Assembly (NCBI GenBank): GCA_016791105.1
Contig: JAEUNM010000098.1
Location: forward strand, 1-64,000
DNA: 64,000 nucleotides
From: Rhodocyclaceae bacterium
Lineage (GTDB): Bacteria; Pseudomonadota; Gammaproteobacteria; Burkholderiales; Rhodocyclaceae
Reading direction: 5' to 3'
The notes beneath the pieces were generated by a model. It saw only the letters and a list, made by a program, of their open reading frames with translations. It ran no database searches and had not been told where the DNA came from. Shown in pieces: positions 45,879 through 56,432 of this stretch; the first letter of the stretch is position 1; each line of letters starts with the position of its first letter. The position numbers were made by a program, and so were the translations under genes.

Positions 45879-46463
45879 TCAGCTTTTCGCGAGCAGGCGC
45901 AGCGCCTGCCGTATGCCATCGGTAACGCTGATGCCTGGCGCCAATTGTTTCAGCGCCGCGACCGCCTCGCGCTCTGAATAACCCAGCGCCAGCAGCGCAT
46001 TCTGAATGTCCGCCGCCGCATCGGGTGCGGCCGGTGTGGCGGTAACCTGCGTTACGCCTGCCGCCGGCAGCTTGTCGCGCAATTCGAGCAATAGCCGTTC
46101 CGCCGTTTTACGGCCTATGCCGGGAATTTTGATGAGCCGGCCCGCTTCCTGCCGCGCGATGGCCTGCGCCAGATCGTCCACCGACAGGCCCGACAGCACC
46201 GCCAGCGCGGTGCGCGGTCCGATGCCGCTCACCTTGAGCAATTGGCGGAAAGCCAGGCGTTCGCCCGCCTGCGCGAAGCCGAACAGGAACTGCCCGTCTT
46301 CGCGTACCACATGGTGGATAAACAGTTCGACGCGCTCACCCAAGGCCGGCAGATTGTAAAAGGTGCTCATGGGCACGTCGATTTCATAGCCCACGCCGCC
46401 CACGTCCAACGTGATCTGCGGCGGATTTTTTTCCAGCAACAAGCCGTTCAGCCTGCCTATCAA
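45879..46463 (-). CDS. ruvA: Holliday junction branch migration protein RuvA (TTG start)
   Basis: The 194-residue junction-binding protein begins (TTG)[11 protein letters not shown], and GGGAGAAA lies just upstream of that TTG (46463), so TTG is the start. The OB-fold domain I, the HhH domain II ([34 protein letters not shown]) and the RuvB-binding domain III ([16 protein letters not shown]) are all present. An open frame continues upstream into the prenyltransferase gene but has no homology. Confidence 0.96.
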   Translation of the reverse strand: MIGRLNGLLLEKNPPQITLDVGGVGYEIDVPMSTFYNLPALGERVELFIHHVVREDGQFLFGFAQAGERLAFRQLLKVSGIGPRTALAVLSGLSVDDLAQAIARQEAGRLIKIPGIGRKTAERLLLELRDKLPAAGVTQVTATPAAPDAAADIQNALLALGYSEREAVAALKQLAPGISVTDGIRQALRLLAKS

Positions 46464-46492
46464 GGCTTTCTCCCGATATTCACATGGGCACT

Positions 46493-47431
46493 TCAGCCCG
46501 CCCCGCCCAGTATCAGTCCGCCGGTCAGCAACAGGCCGAACAGCAGGACCGCGACAATGCTGCCGGTGATGGCCGGCACCAGTTCTTGCGGCTGTTCCGC
46601 CTGCCGCAGCAATACCAACCCGGCCTGCACGGACGGAACGAGCCCCAGCAAGGCGGCGAAACAGGCCCCTGGTATGAGTTGCGCCGCCAGTGCGGCAATG
46701 GTCCAGCCGCCGGCGATGCCGCTCAGCACCAGGTATAGCCAACGCGCCTCGCGCCGGCCCAGGCGCACCACCAGGGTGCGCTTGCCGCTTTCCGCGTCGG
46801 CACGCCAATCCGGAAATTCATTCACCAGCAACAAATTGGTCACCAGTGCCGCGAACGGCATGCCTACCGCCAACGCGAGCCCGTCGTAATAGCCGCGTTG
46901 CACGTAATCGGCCCCCAGCACGATCAACAACCAGCCGGCGGCGACGGCCAGTTCGCCCAGCCCGCGCGCGGATAGCCGCAGCGGCGGGGAAGAATAGGCC
47001 CAGCCCAAAAACAAGCCAACGAGACCGATCGGCACCAGACCGAAGCCGCTCAGGAAACTGAGCAATAACCCCGCCAAGCTCACAATGCCGAACAGCGCCC
47101 AGCCGAATTTTTCCAGATCGGGAGCCGCGATGATGCGGTTCTGGATGAAGCGGCTGCCGCCCGTATAGGGATAGATGCGCTCGCGGTTGCCGGCATCGGC
47201 ATCGGCGTCATGCACGTCGTTCAGCACATTCACGCCGGCATGGGCGCATAGTGCGAACGCCAGGGTTGCCAGCGCCAGCAACGGATCGATCGCCACGCCG
47301 TCGCTCCAGGCCGAGCCGGTACCGAGCAGGCAAGCCACCACCGTTACGCTCAAAAAAGCCGGACGTGTTGCGGCAAAAAAGCGCAGCGCGGGATGGGCGT
47401 AGGAGTCCGGACCGGGTTCAGCAGGCGACAT
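46493..47431 (-). CDS. UbiA/MenA-type membrane prenyltransferase
   Basis: The 312-residue membrane protein has about eight to nine helices. It has the first Asp-rich Mg2+/prenyl-diphosphate motif [12 protein letters not shown] and a second acidic motif [17 protein letters not shown]. Family members prenylate aromatic acids, such as 1,4-dihydroxy-2-naphthoate in menaquinone synthesis or similar rings. No menaquinone or ubiquinone genes are adjacent, so the substrate is open. It sits between ruvC and ruvA, an unusual location, and is read in the same direction. Confidence 0.88.
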   Translation of the reverse strand: MSPAEPGPDSYAHPALRFFAATRPAFLSVTVVACLLGTGSAWSDGVAIDPLLALATLAFALCAHAGVNVLNDVHDADADAGNRERIYPYTGGSRFIQNRIIAAPDLEKFGWALFGIVSLAGLLLSFLSGFGLVPIGLVGLFLGWAYSSPPLRLSARGLGELAVAAGWLLIVLGADYVQRGYYDGLALAVGMPFAALVTNLLLVNEFPDWRADAESGKRTLVVRLGRREARWLYLVLSGIAGGWTIAALAAQLIPGACFAALLGLVPSVQAGLVLLRQAEQPQELVPAITGSIVAVLLFGLLLTGGLILGGAG

Positions 47432-47482
47432 GGCGGGCGTGGGCGCGATAGGCGGGTTAGTTTAGCGGCGGGTCGGCGCGAA

Positions 47483-48034
47483 TTACGGCTGGTAGGAACG
47501 CCAGCCGCTTTTTTTACGGCCCAGCAGGCGGCTGCCCTGGCGGCGTTCCGCCGTGCCGGTGCCCCAGCCGCTGCCGCCGTGGGCATGGCAAATCGCGCAG
47601 GCCAGCGCGTCGGCGGCGTCGGCACCGGGCAGGTCGGGCAGCAGCAGCAGGCGCTGCACCATGTGCTGCACCTGTTCCTTGCGCGCGCGGCCTTGGCCCA
47701 CCACCGCCTGTTTGATCTGCAAGGCGGTGTATTCCGCCACCGGCAGGCCGGCTGCGACCAGCGCGCAAATTGCCGCCCCGCGCGCCTGGCCAAGCAATAG
47801 TGTGGATTGCGGATTGACGTTCACGAATACCTGCTCGATCGCCGCCTGCTCGGGGGCATAACGCGCGATCACGATGCCCAGTTCGTCCAGTATGGTCTTG
47901 AGGCGCAGCGGCAGGGCCGCGTCTTCCTGCGTGCGCAGGCAACCGCTGGCGACATAGTCAAGCCGGCTGCCGTGCTTGTCGATCACGCCGAAGCCGGTTA
48001 CGCGCAGGCCCGGATCCACGCCCAATATGCGCAT
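47483..48034 (-). CDS. ruvC: crossover junction endodeoxyribonuclease RuvC
   Basis: The 183-residue resolvase has the first catalytic Asp in [16 protein letters not shown], Glu in [13 protein letters not shown], and the C-terminal acidic pair in [16 protein letters not shown]. All four active-site acids appear present. The ATG overlaps the stop of the upstream EamA gene by one base (TGATG), implying coupling. Confidence 0.97.
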   Translation of the reverse strand: MRILGVDPGLRVTGFGVIDKHGSRLDYVASGCLRTQEDAALPLRLKTILDELGIVIARYAPEQAAIEQVFVNVNPQSTLLLGQARGAAICALVAAGLPVAEYTALQIKQAVVGQGRARKEQVQHMVQRLLLLPDLPGADAADALACAICHAHGGSGWGTGTAERRQGSRLLGRKKSGWRSYQP

Positions 48035-48900
48035 CAGCGTGACTTCCCGCGTGCCGCCGATACGCCGGCCACCGCCAGCGCCATGCCGGCCAACTGGAGC
48101 GGCGTCAGCCGCTCGCCAAACAAAATGAACGCCAGCACCGCCGTGACCACCGGCGTGAGGTAGAACAGACTTGCCACCGCCACCGCGGTGCCGCGCCGGA
48201 TGAGCACGTGCAGCAAACTCATGGCGCCGAAGGACAGCACGAACGTGAGCCAGCAGGCTGCGAACACGAACGCAGGCTGCCAATCGATACGCCAGCGCCC
48301 GCCGGCGAACACGATGATGCCGGTGACGATGGCGGAAGGCAGAAACTGCAGGAAGGCGCCAGTACGCAAATCGAATTGCGGGCAGAAGCGTTTCTGATAC
48401 AAGGTGCCCAGACTGATGCCGGCCAGCGCGATGAGCGCCGGAATGACCTGCGCGAAATCGATGCGCGCGCCGGCCGCCACGTCGCTACGCCCGCCCAACA
48501 CCAATGCCACGCCGGCAAGCGCCGCCACCAGGCCGGTCCATTGGCGGGAACTTACCTGCTCGCCCAGCGCGAGGCCCGCCAGCGCCGCCGTGATGAGAGG
48601 CTGCAGGCCCACCACCAGACTGGTCACGCCGGACGGCAGGCCCAAAGCGATGGACGAAAACACGCCGCCCAGATAGGTGGCCTGCACCAGAAGGCCGGCC
48701 ATGCCTATATGCAGCGCGCCGCGCAGGTCGGCCGGCCAGGGCGCGCGCGTAATCAGCGCCAGCGGCAACACCAGCACCACCACGGCGCAATAACGCACGA
48801 ACAAAAAGGCCAGCGGATCGGCGTAGGGCAGGCCGAATTTGGCACCGATGAAGCCGGTGCTCCAGAGCAGCACGAATAGCCAGGGCAAGAAGCGCTGCAT
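48034..48900 (-). CDS. EamA/DMT-family permease
   Basis: The 288-residue protein has ten hydrophobic helices in two EamA repeats ([60 protein letters not shown]). It is probably an exporter of small metabolites; the substrate is unknown. Its stop overlaps the ruvC start, so ruvC expression may depend on this gene's translation. Confidence 0.9.
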   Translation of the reverse strand: MQRFLPWLFVLLWSTGFIGAKFGLPYADPLAFLFVRYCAVVVLVLPLALITRAPWPADLRGALHIGMAGLLVQATYLGGVFSSIALGLPSGVTSLVVGLQPLITAALAGLALGEQVSSRQWTGLVAALAGVALVLGGRSDVAAGARIDFAQVIPALIALAGISLGTLYQKRFCPQFDLRTGAFLQFLPSAIVTGIIVFAGGRWRIDWQPAFVFAACWLTFVLSFGAMSLLHVLIRRGTAVAVASLFYLTPVVTAVLAFILFGERLTPLQLAGMALAVAGVSAARGKSR

Positions 48901-48933
48901 GGGTACGGCTCCGCGCCGGCGCGCCGGGAAACC

Positions 48934-49659
48934 TCAGGCGTCGAGCAGGGCGGTGGTATAAACCTCTTGCACGTCGTCCAGATCTTCGAGCGCGTCGAGC
49001 ATTTTCTGCATCCTGATGGCGTCATCGCCGGCCAGCGCCGTTTCGTTGAGCGCCTTCATGGTGATTTCGGCCAGTTCCGGTTTGCAGCCGGCTTTTTCCA
49101 GGCCGTCGCGCACCGCTGCAAAATCCGCCGGTGCGCAGATCACTTCTATGGATCCGTCCTCATTGGCCAGCACGTCCTCGGCCCCGGCGTCGAGCGCGGC
49201 TTCCATGATTTTGTCTTCGGAACTGCCGGGCGCGAACAAAAACTGCCCGCAATGTTTGAACATGAAGGCGACCGAGCCATCCGTGCCCAGGTTGCCGCCG
49301 TTTTTGGACAGCGCGTGGCGCACTTCCGCCACCGTGCGCACACGGTTGTCGGTCAGGCAATCCACCACCACGGCGGCACCGCCCACGCCATAACCTTCGT
49401 AGCGCACCTCTTCGTAGCTCACCCCTTCGAGTTCGCCGGTGCCGCGTTTGACGGCGCGGTCGATATTGTCGCCCGGCATGTTTTCCGCCTTGGCCTTGTC
49501 TATGGCCAGGCGCAGGCGTGGGTTGAAATTCGGGTCACCGCCGCCCATGCGGGCGGCCACGGTCACTTCCTTGATAAGTTTGGTGAAAACTTTTCCGCGT
49601 TTCGCATCCTGGCGCCCCTTACGGTGCTGGATGTTGGCCCATTTGGAATGGCCGGCCAT
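48934..49659 (-). CDS. yebC: YebC/PmpR-family protein
   Basis: The 241-residue protein starts [20 protein letters not shown] and has the family signatures [22 protein letters not shown] and [19 protein letters not shown]. YebC proteins were first called transcription regulators; recent work links them to relief of ribosome stalling. It lies upstream of the ruv genes, as in many bacteria, here with an EamA gene in between (33-nt gap). Confidence 0.97.
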   Translation of the reverse strand: MAGHSKWANIQHRKGRQDAKRGKVFTKLIKEVTVAARMGGGDPNFNPRLRLAIDKAKAENMPGDNIDRAVKRGTGELEGVSYEEVRYEGYGVGGAAVVVDCLTDNRVRTVAEVRHALSKNGGNLGTDGSVAFMFKHCGQFLFAPGSSEDKIMEAALDAGAEDVLANEDGSIEVICAPADFAAVRDGLEKAGCKPELAEITMKALNETALAGDDAIRMQKMLDALEDLDDVQEVYTTALLDA

Positions 49660-49723
49660 GACTACCTCGGCTTGCTGTTAGACTTTGAGAGCCTGAAATT
49701 ATAAACCGCGGAGGTAAGTTCCC

Positions 49724-51235
49724 ATGGCCGACCCTCTTTACGTCGCGAAAAGCGGCGACCAGGTGCTTGCCCTGCTGCCGCAGATGGCCAATCGCCACGG
49801 CCTGGTGACCGGCGCCACCGGCACCGGCAAAACGGTCACGCTGCAATCGCTGTCGGAACGCCTGTCCTATATCGGCGTACCGGTATTTCTGGCCGACGTG
49901 AAGGGCGACCTGTCCGGCATGGCGGCAGCGGGCACGCTCACACCCGGCCTGCAGAAGCGCCTGGACCAGCTCGGCCTGGCGGATTTCGCGCCCTACCCCA
50001 ATAGCGTGGCGTTCTGGGACGTGTTCGGCGAATTCGGCCACCCCGTGCGCGCCACGATATCCGACATGGGGCCGCTGTTGCTGGCGCGCCTGCTGAACTT
50101 GAACGACACCCAGGCCGGCGTGCTGCAAATCGTGTTCCGCGTGGCCGACGACGAAGGCCTGCTGCTGCTCGACATGAAAGATTTGCGCGCCATGGTGCAG
50201 CACGTGGGCGACAACGCAGCGCAGTACAAAACCCAGTACGGCAACGTCAGCCCGGCTTCCATAGGCGCCATACAGCGCGGCCTGCTGGGCCTGGACGACG
50301 AAGGCGCGGAACATTTTTTCGGCGAGCCCATGCTGGACGTGGCCGACCTCATGCGCTGCGACGAATACGGGCGCGGCGTGATCAATATTCTGGCGGCGGA
50401 AAAGCTGCACCAGTCGCCGCGCCTGTACTCGAGTTTTCTGCTCTGGCTGTTGTCGGAACTGTTCGAGCGCCTGCCCGAAGTGGGCGACATGGACAAACCC
50501 AAACTGGCGTTCTTTTTCGACGAGGCCCACCTGCTGTTCAGCGAAGCGCCGCCGGCCTTGCTGCAAAAGGTGGAACAGGTGGTGCGACTCATACGCTCGA
50601 AAGGCGTGGGCGTGTATTTCGTGACGCAAAATCCGCGCGACGTCCCTGACAGCGTGCTGGGCCAGCTCGGCAACCGCGTGCAGCACGCGCTGCGCGCCTT
50701 CACGCCGCGTGACCAGAAAGCCGTGCAGGCCGCCGCGCAAACCATGCGCGCCAACCCGGCTTTCGATGCGGCCGACGCCATTCTCGAATTGGGTACCGGC
50801 GAAGCGCTGGTGTCTTTCCTGGATGAAAAAGGCCGGCCCAGCATGGTGGAACGCGCTTTCATCTACCCGCCGGCGTCCCGCCTGGGGCCTTTGACGGCCG
50901 ATGAGCGTGCCGCCCACGTCCGCAGCGACGCGCTGTACGGCCGTTACGAACAAATGGTGGACCGCGAATCGGCCTACGAAAAGCTCACCGCACAAGCGCC
51001 CGCGGCGCCCGCCGAGAGCACGCCAGAAGCCGGCCCGGCGCCGGCCGGCGCGGATAGCGAGGGCGGTATCCTGGGCGGACTGGGCGGGCTGTTGGGGGGT
51101 GGCGGCAGCGCCCGCCGCGGTCGCGAAGGGGTGCTGGAAGCGGCGGCCAAAAGCGCCGCGCGCAGCATAGGCAGCGCGGTCGGCAAGCAGATATTGCGCG
51201 GCATCATGGGTTCCATCCTGGGCGGGCGGCGTTGA
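49724..51235 (+). CDS. HerA/YjgR-like P-loop ATPase (DUF853)
   Basis: The 503-residue cytoplasmic ATPase has Walker [14 protein letters not shown] (~28-40), Walker [13 protein letters not shown], and the region [20 protein letters not shown]. The C-terminal tail is Gly-rich with an amphipathic helix ([20 protein letters not shown]). The length fits the DUF853/YjgR group, distantly related to HerA/FtsK pumps; its role is not established. It stands alone, divergent from yebC. Confidence 0.92.
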   Translation: MADPLYVAKSGDQVLALLPQMANRHGLVTGATGTGKTVTLQSLSERLSYIGVPVFLADVKGDLSGMAAAGTLTPGLQKRLDQLGLADFAPYPNSVAFWDVFGEFGHPVRATISDMGPLLLARLLNLNDTQAGVLQIVFRVADDEGLLLLDMKDLRAMVQHVGDNAAQYKTQYGNVSPASIGAIQRGLLGLDDEGAEHFFGEPMLDVADLMRCDEYGRGVINILAAEKLHQSPRLYSSFLLWLLSELFERLPEVGDMDKPKLAFFFDEAHLLFSEAPPALLQKVEQVVRLIRSKGVGVYFVTQNPRDVPDSVLGQLGNRVQHALRAFTPRDQKAVQAAAQTMRANPAFDAADAILELGTGEALVSFLDEKGRPSMVERAFIYPPASRLGPLTADERAAHVRSDALYGRYEQMVDRESAYEKLTAQAPAAPAESTPEAGPAPAGADSEGGILGGLGGLLGGGGSARRGREGVLEAAAKSAARSIGSAVGKQILRGIMGSILGGRR

Positions 51236-51262
51236 GGCGGCCCTCGCCGCGCCGAACCGGGC

Positions 51263-52165
51263 GTGACTGAGGCCGCCGCGCGCGCACGCGAACTGCGCCT
51301 GGGCGTGCTGTTCGCAACGTTCGCCGCGATCGGTTTTTCGTGCAAAGCGATACTGATCAAACTGGCTTACCCCTACGGCATCGATGCGCTCAGTCTGCTC
51401 GTGCTGCGGCTGGGTTTTTCCGCGCCGGTATTCGCCGTGATCGCCTATACCGAGCGCCGCGGCCGCCCGCCGCTGGTGCGGCGTGATGCGATAGGCGTGG
51501 CGGCGCTGGGCCTGATCGGCTTCTACCTGTCGGCCCTGTTCGATTTCGCCGGTTTGCAGTACATCAGCGCGGGCCTGGAGCGGGTCATCCTGTTTTCCTA
51601 TCCGACTTTCGTGGTGCTGCTGTCGGCCGTCGTTCTGGGCAAGCGCCCGGGCCGGCGCGAATTGGGCGCCATGGCGCTCACCTATGCCGGCATCGCGGTC
51701 AGTTTCGGTCACGACCTGGGGGGCACGGCGAGCGGCTCGAGCACCTGGCTGGGCGCGCTATTCGTGCTGGGCTCGGCAATTTCCTACAGCATCTATCTGG
51801 TGGCCGGCGGCCAGTTGATCGTGCGCATAGGCGCGGCGCGGCTCATGGCCTCCAGCATGCTGTGGTCGGCCCTGGCGGTCGGCGTGCATTTCGCCGCCGC
51901 GCGGCCGCTCGCGGCGCTGGTACAGCCCTGGCAGGTGTATGCACTGGCGGCGGCGATGGCGGTATTCGCCACGATACTGCCCTCGCTCATGGTCGGCGCC
52001 GCCATCGCGCGCATAGGCAGCGCGCGCTTCGGCCTGATCGGCTGCATAGGCCCGGTCGCAACCATATTCATGGCCTGGCTGTTTCTGGATGAAGCGGTCG
52101 GTGTGAGCCAACTTGCCGGCGCCGCGCTGGTGGTCGGCGGAGTGGTGGTGGTGAGCCGCAAATAG
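51263..52165 (+). CDS. EamA/DMT-family permease
   Basis: The 300-residue ten-helix protein has two EamA repeats (LGVLFATFAAIGFSCKAILI, LSALFDFAGLQYISAGLERV, IGCIGPVATIFMAWLFLDEA). It is a probable metabolite exporter. The start codon is GTG 51263, 27 nt after the ATPase gene, so co-transcription is possible. This is the third EamA protein in the window, and the copies are clearly different. Confidence 0.9.
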   Translation: MTEAAARARELRLGVLFATFAAIGFSCKAILIKLAYPYGIDALSLLVLRLGFSAPVFAVIAYTERRGRPPLVRRDAIGVAALGLIGFYLSALFDFAGLQYISAGLERVILFSYPTFVVLLSAVVLGKRPGRRELGAMALTYAGIAVSFGHDLGGTASGSSTWLGALFVLGSAISYSIYLVAGGQLIVRIGAARLMASSMLWSALAVGVHFAAARPLAALVQPWQVYALAAAMAVFATILPSLMVGAAIARIGSARFGLIGCIGPVATIFMAWLFLDEAVGVSQLAGAALVVGGVVVVSRK

Positions 52166-52201
52166 CGGCCAGTTACCAGAGCGCGGCAGAGAGCGCCCGC
52201 C

Positions 52202-53032
52202 TCAGGCGGCAAAAAATCCGCCTGCCGCGAGGGCCGCTTCTATGCCGCGCAGCGCTTCCAGCGCCCCCAGCGCGAGGCTTTCGCCGCGCCCGGCCGGCAG
52301 TTGCGGCTCGCGCGGATTGATGCGCAATATGGGCGCGCCAAGGTACTCCGCGGTCATGCGCACCGTGGGAACCTGCGTGCCGGCACCCAGTTCGATCACC
52401 ACCGGACGCCCGACGGCGTACAGCCAGTCATGCATGCGGTGGCGCTGTTCTTCGGTGTATCGTGGAATCCAGTTCCAGTCGCCGAACATGAGCACATTGG
52501 GGCGCGCCAGTCCGCCGCAGCGCGGACAGGCCGGAAGTTCGCCCAGCATGCGGCAGTTTGCCTGGTCCAGCAGCGGCTCGAATTCGGCCGGCCAGATGTC
52601 GTCGCTACAGACATTCGCGCACTGCAGGCGATGGATGGAGCCGTGGCATTCCACCACCCGCTCGGGCGCGCTGCCGCCCAGCTGGAACTGGCCATCCACA
52701 TTGCTGGTGAATACGAATGCGCCATGCGGCAGGCGGCCGGCGATTGCGTTAAGTATCGCAAAGCCGGCATGCGGCTGCGTATTGCGATAGAGCGCCAGGC
52801 GGTGCCCGTAAAACCCCCAGGCCAGTTGCGGGTCGCGCTCGAATGCGGCGGGATTGGCGATTTCCTCGAACGCGATGCGGGCCTGCCCGAGCGCCGGGTA
52901 GGCGCGCCAGAATCCGCTTGGACCGCGAAAATCCGGCAGGCCGGAATCCACGCCCATGCCGGCACCGGCGCAAATCACGATGGAATCGGCGGCGGCGATA
53001 TATTCCGCACAGCGTTCGAACGGGGTGCTCAT
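52202..53032 (-). CDS. Sir2-family NAD-dependent protein deacylase
   Basis: The 276-residue protein has the NAD-binding motif CAGAGMGVDSGLPDFRG (classic form GAGxSxxSGIPDFRG). It also has TSNVDGQF (usually TQNID), the catalytic His in ECHGSIHRLQC, and zinc cysteines in CANVC and CPRCGG. The replaced Ser in the first motif and the SNVD segment mark a divergent bacterial subgroup; activity is likely but not certain. The ATG at 53032 has GAGG ~6 nt upstream. It is convergent with the EamA gene. Confidence 0.88.
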   Translation of the reverse strand: MSTPFERCAEYIAAADSIVICAGAGMGVDSGLPDFRGPSGFWRAYPALGQARIAFEEIANPAAFERDPQLAWGFYGHRLALYRNTQPHAGFAILNAIAGRLPHGAFVFTSNVDGQFQLGGSAPERVVECHGSIHRLQCANVCSDDIWPAEFEPLLDQANCRMLGELPACPRCGGLARPNVLMFGDWNWIPRYTEEQRHRMHDWLYAVGRPVVIELGAGTQVPTVRMTAEYLGAPILRINPREPQLPAGRGESLALGALEALRGIEAALAAGGFFAA

Positions 53033-53130
53033 GGCGCCTCTCAGAATAGTTGCCGCGTACCGCCGGCGGCGGTCTGCTGGCGGATTATCCGGCAATCGGC
53101 AGCAATCGGCATGGCGCGCGTGGTATCGGC

Positions 53131-56100
53131 TCAGGCGACGGCAGACTTGGCGTCGGATACATGTTCCAGCGCTTCCAGCGACTCGTTGTTCCAGGTTTCG
53201 ATGCGGCGCGGCTCACTGAACAGATAGCCCTGAACGTAGGTACACGCGTTATTGCGCAGGTAGTCGAACTGGGCCGGAGTTTCGACGCCTTCGGCCACGG
53301 TTTTCATGCCCAGCGAAGTCGCCAGCCCGACGATCGCGCGCACGATGGCACCGCTTTCCCCGTCGGCCGGCAATTCGCGCACGAAACTGCGATCGATCTT
53401 GATTTTGTGTATGGGCAGGCGGCGCAAATAACTGAGGCTGGAATAGCCGGTGCCAAAATCGTCGATCGCAAGTTCGATGCCGCGATCGGCCAGCGCACGC
53501 AGCGTCGCGATAGCCTCGTCGGTATGTTCCATGAGCATGCTTTCGGTAATTTCGAGCACCAGCAGATGGGGGTCGAGGCCGGTTTCGGCCAGTACGCCAT
53601 CCACCGTGGCAACGAAATCCTTGTGCCTGAACTGGCGCGCCGACACATTGACGGCCATCCAGCGCGCCTTGCCTTGGGTGTGCAGGCGGTGCGCGGCGCG
53701 ACACGCTTCGCGCAGCGCCCAGGTACCCAGCCCGAGTATGAGTCCGGATTCTTCCGCGATCGGTATGAATTGCACCGGCGACACCGCACCCAGCGTGGCG
53801 TGCTGCCAGCGCGCCAGTGCTTCGAAGCCGACCGCTACACCGCTCGCGGTATCCATCACCGGCTGCAGGCACAGGTAGAGGCCGCCCTGTTCCAGCGCGC
53901 GCCGCAATTCCGCCTCCAGCGTGAGGCGCTGGCGCGCCAGATCGTTCATGCGCTGGGTGAAAAACTGGCAGTGGTTGCGGCCGGATTCCTTGGCGTGATA
54001 CATGGCCACGTCGGCATTTTTGAGCAAAGTTTCCGCATCGGCACCATCGTCGGGATAGAGCGCAACGCCCAGACTGCCGCCTATCGTGATGGCCGTGCCG
54101 TTGATGACGCAAGGTTCGGCGATTCCACCCAGCACTTTTTCGGCCACGCGCAGCGCATCGCCCTGCTGGTCCAGCCCCGGCAACAGCAGGATGAATTCGT
54201 CGCCGCCCTGGCGCGCGACGGAATCCTGTTCGCGCAGGCAGGACGTGATGCGCTGCGCAACCATGCGCAACAAGGCGTCGCCGGTCTGATGCCCGAGCGA
54301 ATCGTTGATGTTCTTGAAGCGGTCCAAATCCAGCACCATCACCGCGAGCATGCCCGCCACGCGCTGGGCGCGTGCCAGGGCCTGATTCAGGCGGTCCAGC
54401 AGCAGCGAGCGATTGGGCAGTCTGGTGAGCGTGTCGCGCGTGGCAAGGTACTGGATGCGCTGTTCGAAGCGGCGCTGGTCGGTAATGTCGCGCGCCATGA
54501 TGTGCACGCCATCCACCCATCCGCGTGCATTGCGATTCGGCACCATGGTGATTTCGAAATGCACCTGCAGGCCGTCGCGGCCGGCCGCGACGCGCTCATA
54601 GGTATCGTGTTCGCCGGCCAGCGCGCGGCGCAGGTGCGGTTCCACCTCCAGCATGCTGTCGCCGCCCAGCACTTCGGCCAGCGGGCGTCCGGGCAATTTG
54701 TCGGCTTCCCATCCGAGCATGCGGGCATAGGCCGAATTGGCGTAATGGATGCGCCGCTGGACATCCACGAAAGCCATGCCGGCGGGTGCGTTTTCGGTCA
54801 CCAGACGCATCTGCGCTTCGCGCTCCTGCAGCGCCTGAACCGCGTTGTGGCGTTCCGTAATGTCCGCCGCAAAGCCTTCCAGGCTGAGCAAACTGCCATC
54901 CTCGCCGAACACCCCGGTGCCACGGTTGCCTATCCAGCGCAACTGGCCGTCACGCCCCATGAGGCGGTACTCCAGCATGTAGGGCGTGCGCGCGGCCAGT
55001 GCGCGGCGCAATTCGGTATGCACACGCGGCCGGTCTTCCGCGGCAATTCGGTCGTCATGGTCCAGGCTGGGACGTCCCAAGGCTTCGGACGCACCATAGC
55101 CGGTCGCGGCGAGCACGCCGTCGCTCACGTAGTCTAGCGTCCACAGCGGATCGGCTCGGCAGCGATAGGCAAATCCGGGCAGGTTGGCAAGCAGCGTGGT
55201 TTGCGTGCGCTGCGTTTCGCGCAATTCGCGCGTGCGCCGCGCCAGGCCATCCAGCATGCTTTGCAGGGCGCGCGCCAGATCGCCGAAATCGTCCTTGCGC
55301 GCTGCCAGCGGCAGAATGACGCGGCCGTCGATTTCATGCACCTGGCGCGCCGCGGCGATGAGCACGCGCAGCGGCCGCAATATCCAGCCCGCCAGCAGAC
55401 TGGCCAATAAGGCCATCGACAGCGCACTGACGCTGGATAAAACCAGGGTCAGTTTTTGCAGCGCCGCCACATCCGCAAACACTGAGCTGGCGCTTTCGCG
55501 CACCATGATGGTCCAGTCCGGGTCGGGCAATTCGCGTATCGCCCTGACCGGCGCATAGCCGACCAGAAAGCGTTCGCCGGACGGCCAGGCCTCGAGTGCA
55601 GAGGCAACCGACTGGGCGCGCGCGCGTACCGTCGCCAGATCGCGCACGGAACTATTGACCAGTTCGGCCGGCCCGCTCAGCACACGGCCGTCGCGCGCCA
55701 CCACGAGCACATCCAGGTCCCGATTTTCGCGCAAGGGCGCCAGCACCGCGCGGGCTTCGTCCAGCATCCAGTCGACGCTGAGGTGTGCCATCAGCACGCC
55801 GGCCAGTTGCCCGGCGGTGCCACGCGCTGGCACCGCCAGCACCAGCTCCGGCGCGGCATTGCGACTTTCCTTGCGGTTGTTCAGCACCCCCAGATAGGCA
55901 TCCAGGCGCGCACTGCGGAATTCGTCCAGCAGCGCAAGATCGCTGCCCACCTTGAAATCGCCGGTCGCCGCGAGCACCAGTCCGGACTGGCTGACATAGG
56001 CGAGGCCGAGGTATTGCGGCACCGCCGCGCGCAGGCGCACCAAGGCGTCGCGCCGCTCGGCATCCTCTCCGGTCTCGCCGAATATGGTGAGCGAGGCGTA

Positions 56101-56406
56101 CAGGCGCAGGTCGCTCAGGCGCTCGCGCAGACCACGCCCGGTGCGCTCGGCGATCTGCACCGCAGCGGCGGCATAGGTGCGGCCGCGTTGCGCTTCCAGT
56201 TCTGCCCCGCGCCGGGACGCCTGTATGGCTCCAGCCGCCACCCCCACGCCGAACAGGCCAGCCGCGATGGCTAAGGTTACGCGGGCGCGCAGGCTGCCGC
56301 GACGGCTGGCAAGGGCTTGCAGGTGGCGTATCAAAGAGATTGCTCGAAATGGTTCGGCAGGCGCCGACACTATAGCAGCGCATGCGGGCAATGGGTTGCA
56401 ACACAA
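53131..56406 (-). CDS. membrane sensor with dCache-like, HAMP, PAS, GGDEF and EAL domains
   Basis: The 1091-residue protein has a membrane helix at ~45-62, a periplasmic double-Cache-like region (~65-320), a second helix (~325-350) and HAMP. Two PAS domains (~420-660) then lead to GGDEF and EAL. The GGDEF motif is RQGGDEFILLL (~731). The EAL domain is complete by eye: FEALARW (~860), EITESMLM, DDFGTGYSSLSYLRR (~982), KIDRSFV and AEGVETPAQ. It could therefore both make and break c-di-GMP. The N-terminus is uncertain (first in-frame start at 56406). Confidence 0.93.
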   Translation of the reverse strand: MCCNPLPACAAIVSAPAEPFRAISLIRHLQALASRRGSLRARVTLAIAAGLFGVGVAAGAIQASRRGAELEAQRGRTYAAAAVQIAERTGRGLRERLSDLRLYASLTIFGETGEDAERRDALVRLRAAVPQYLGLAYVSQSGLVLAATGDFKVGSDLALLDEFRSARLDAYLGVLNNRKESRNAAPELVLAVPARGTAGQLAGVLMAHLSVDWMLDEARAVLAPLRENRDLDVLVVARDGRVLSGPAELVNSSVRDLATVRARAQSVASALEAWPSGERFLVGYAPVRAIRELPDPDWTIMVRESASSVFADVAALQKLTLVLSSVSALSMALLASLLAGWILRPLRVLIAAARQVHEIDGRVILPLAARKDDFGDLARALQSMLDGLARRTRELRETQRTQTTLLANLPGFAYRCRADPLWTLDYVSDGVLAATGYGASEALGRPSLDHDDRIAAEDRPRVHTELRRALAARTPYMLEYRLMGRDGQLRWIGNRGTGVFGEDGSLLSLEGFAADITERHNAVQALQEREAQMRLVTENAPAGMAFVDVQRRIHYANSAYARMLGWEADKLPGRPLAEVLGGDSMLEVEPHLRRALAGEHDTYERVAAGRDGLQVHFEITMVPNRNARGWVDGVHIMARDITDQRRFEQRIQYLATRDTLTRLPNRSLLLDRLNQALARAQRVAGMLAVMVLDLDRFKNINDSLGHQTGDALLRMVAQRITSCLREQDSVARQGGDEFILLLPGLDQQGDALRVAEKVLGGIAEPCVINGTAITIGGSLGVALYPDDGADAETLLKNADVAMYHAKESGRNHCQFFTQRMNDLARQRLTLEAELRRALEQGGLYLCLQPVMDTASGVAVGFEALARWQHATLGAVSPVQFIPIAEESGLILGLGTWALREACRAAHRLHTQGKARWMAVNVSARQFRHKDFVATVDGVLAETGLDPHLLVLEITESMLMEHTDEAIATLRALADRGIELAIDDFGTGYSSLSYLRRLPIHKIKIDRSFVRELPADGESGAIVRAIVGLATSLGMKTVAEGVETPAQFDYLRNNACTYVQGYLFSEPRRIETWNNESLEALEHVSDAKSAVA

Positions 56407-56432
56407 GGCGACAGGTACTTCGACACCTGCCC

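Noticed and set aside
49619..51712. 697-codon leftward open frame across the HerA-like ATPase gene
   Set aside because: This is an antisense shadow: the composition is biased (Arg/His/Gln-rich) and the rightward ATPase has intact Walker motifs.
53050..55137. 695-codon rightward open frame across the GGDEF-EAL gene
   Set aside because: Antisense of a recognisable GGDEF-EAL protein; no motif in the shadow translation.
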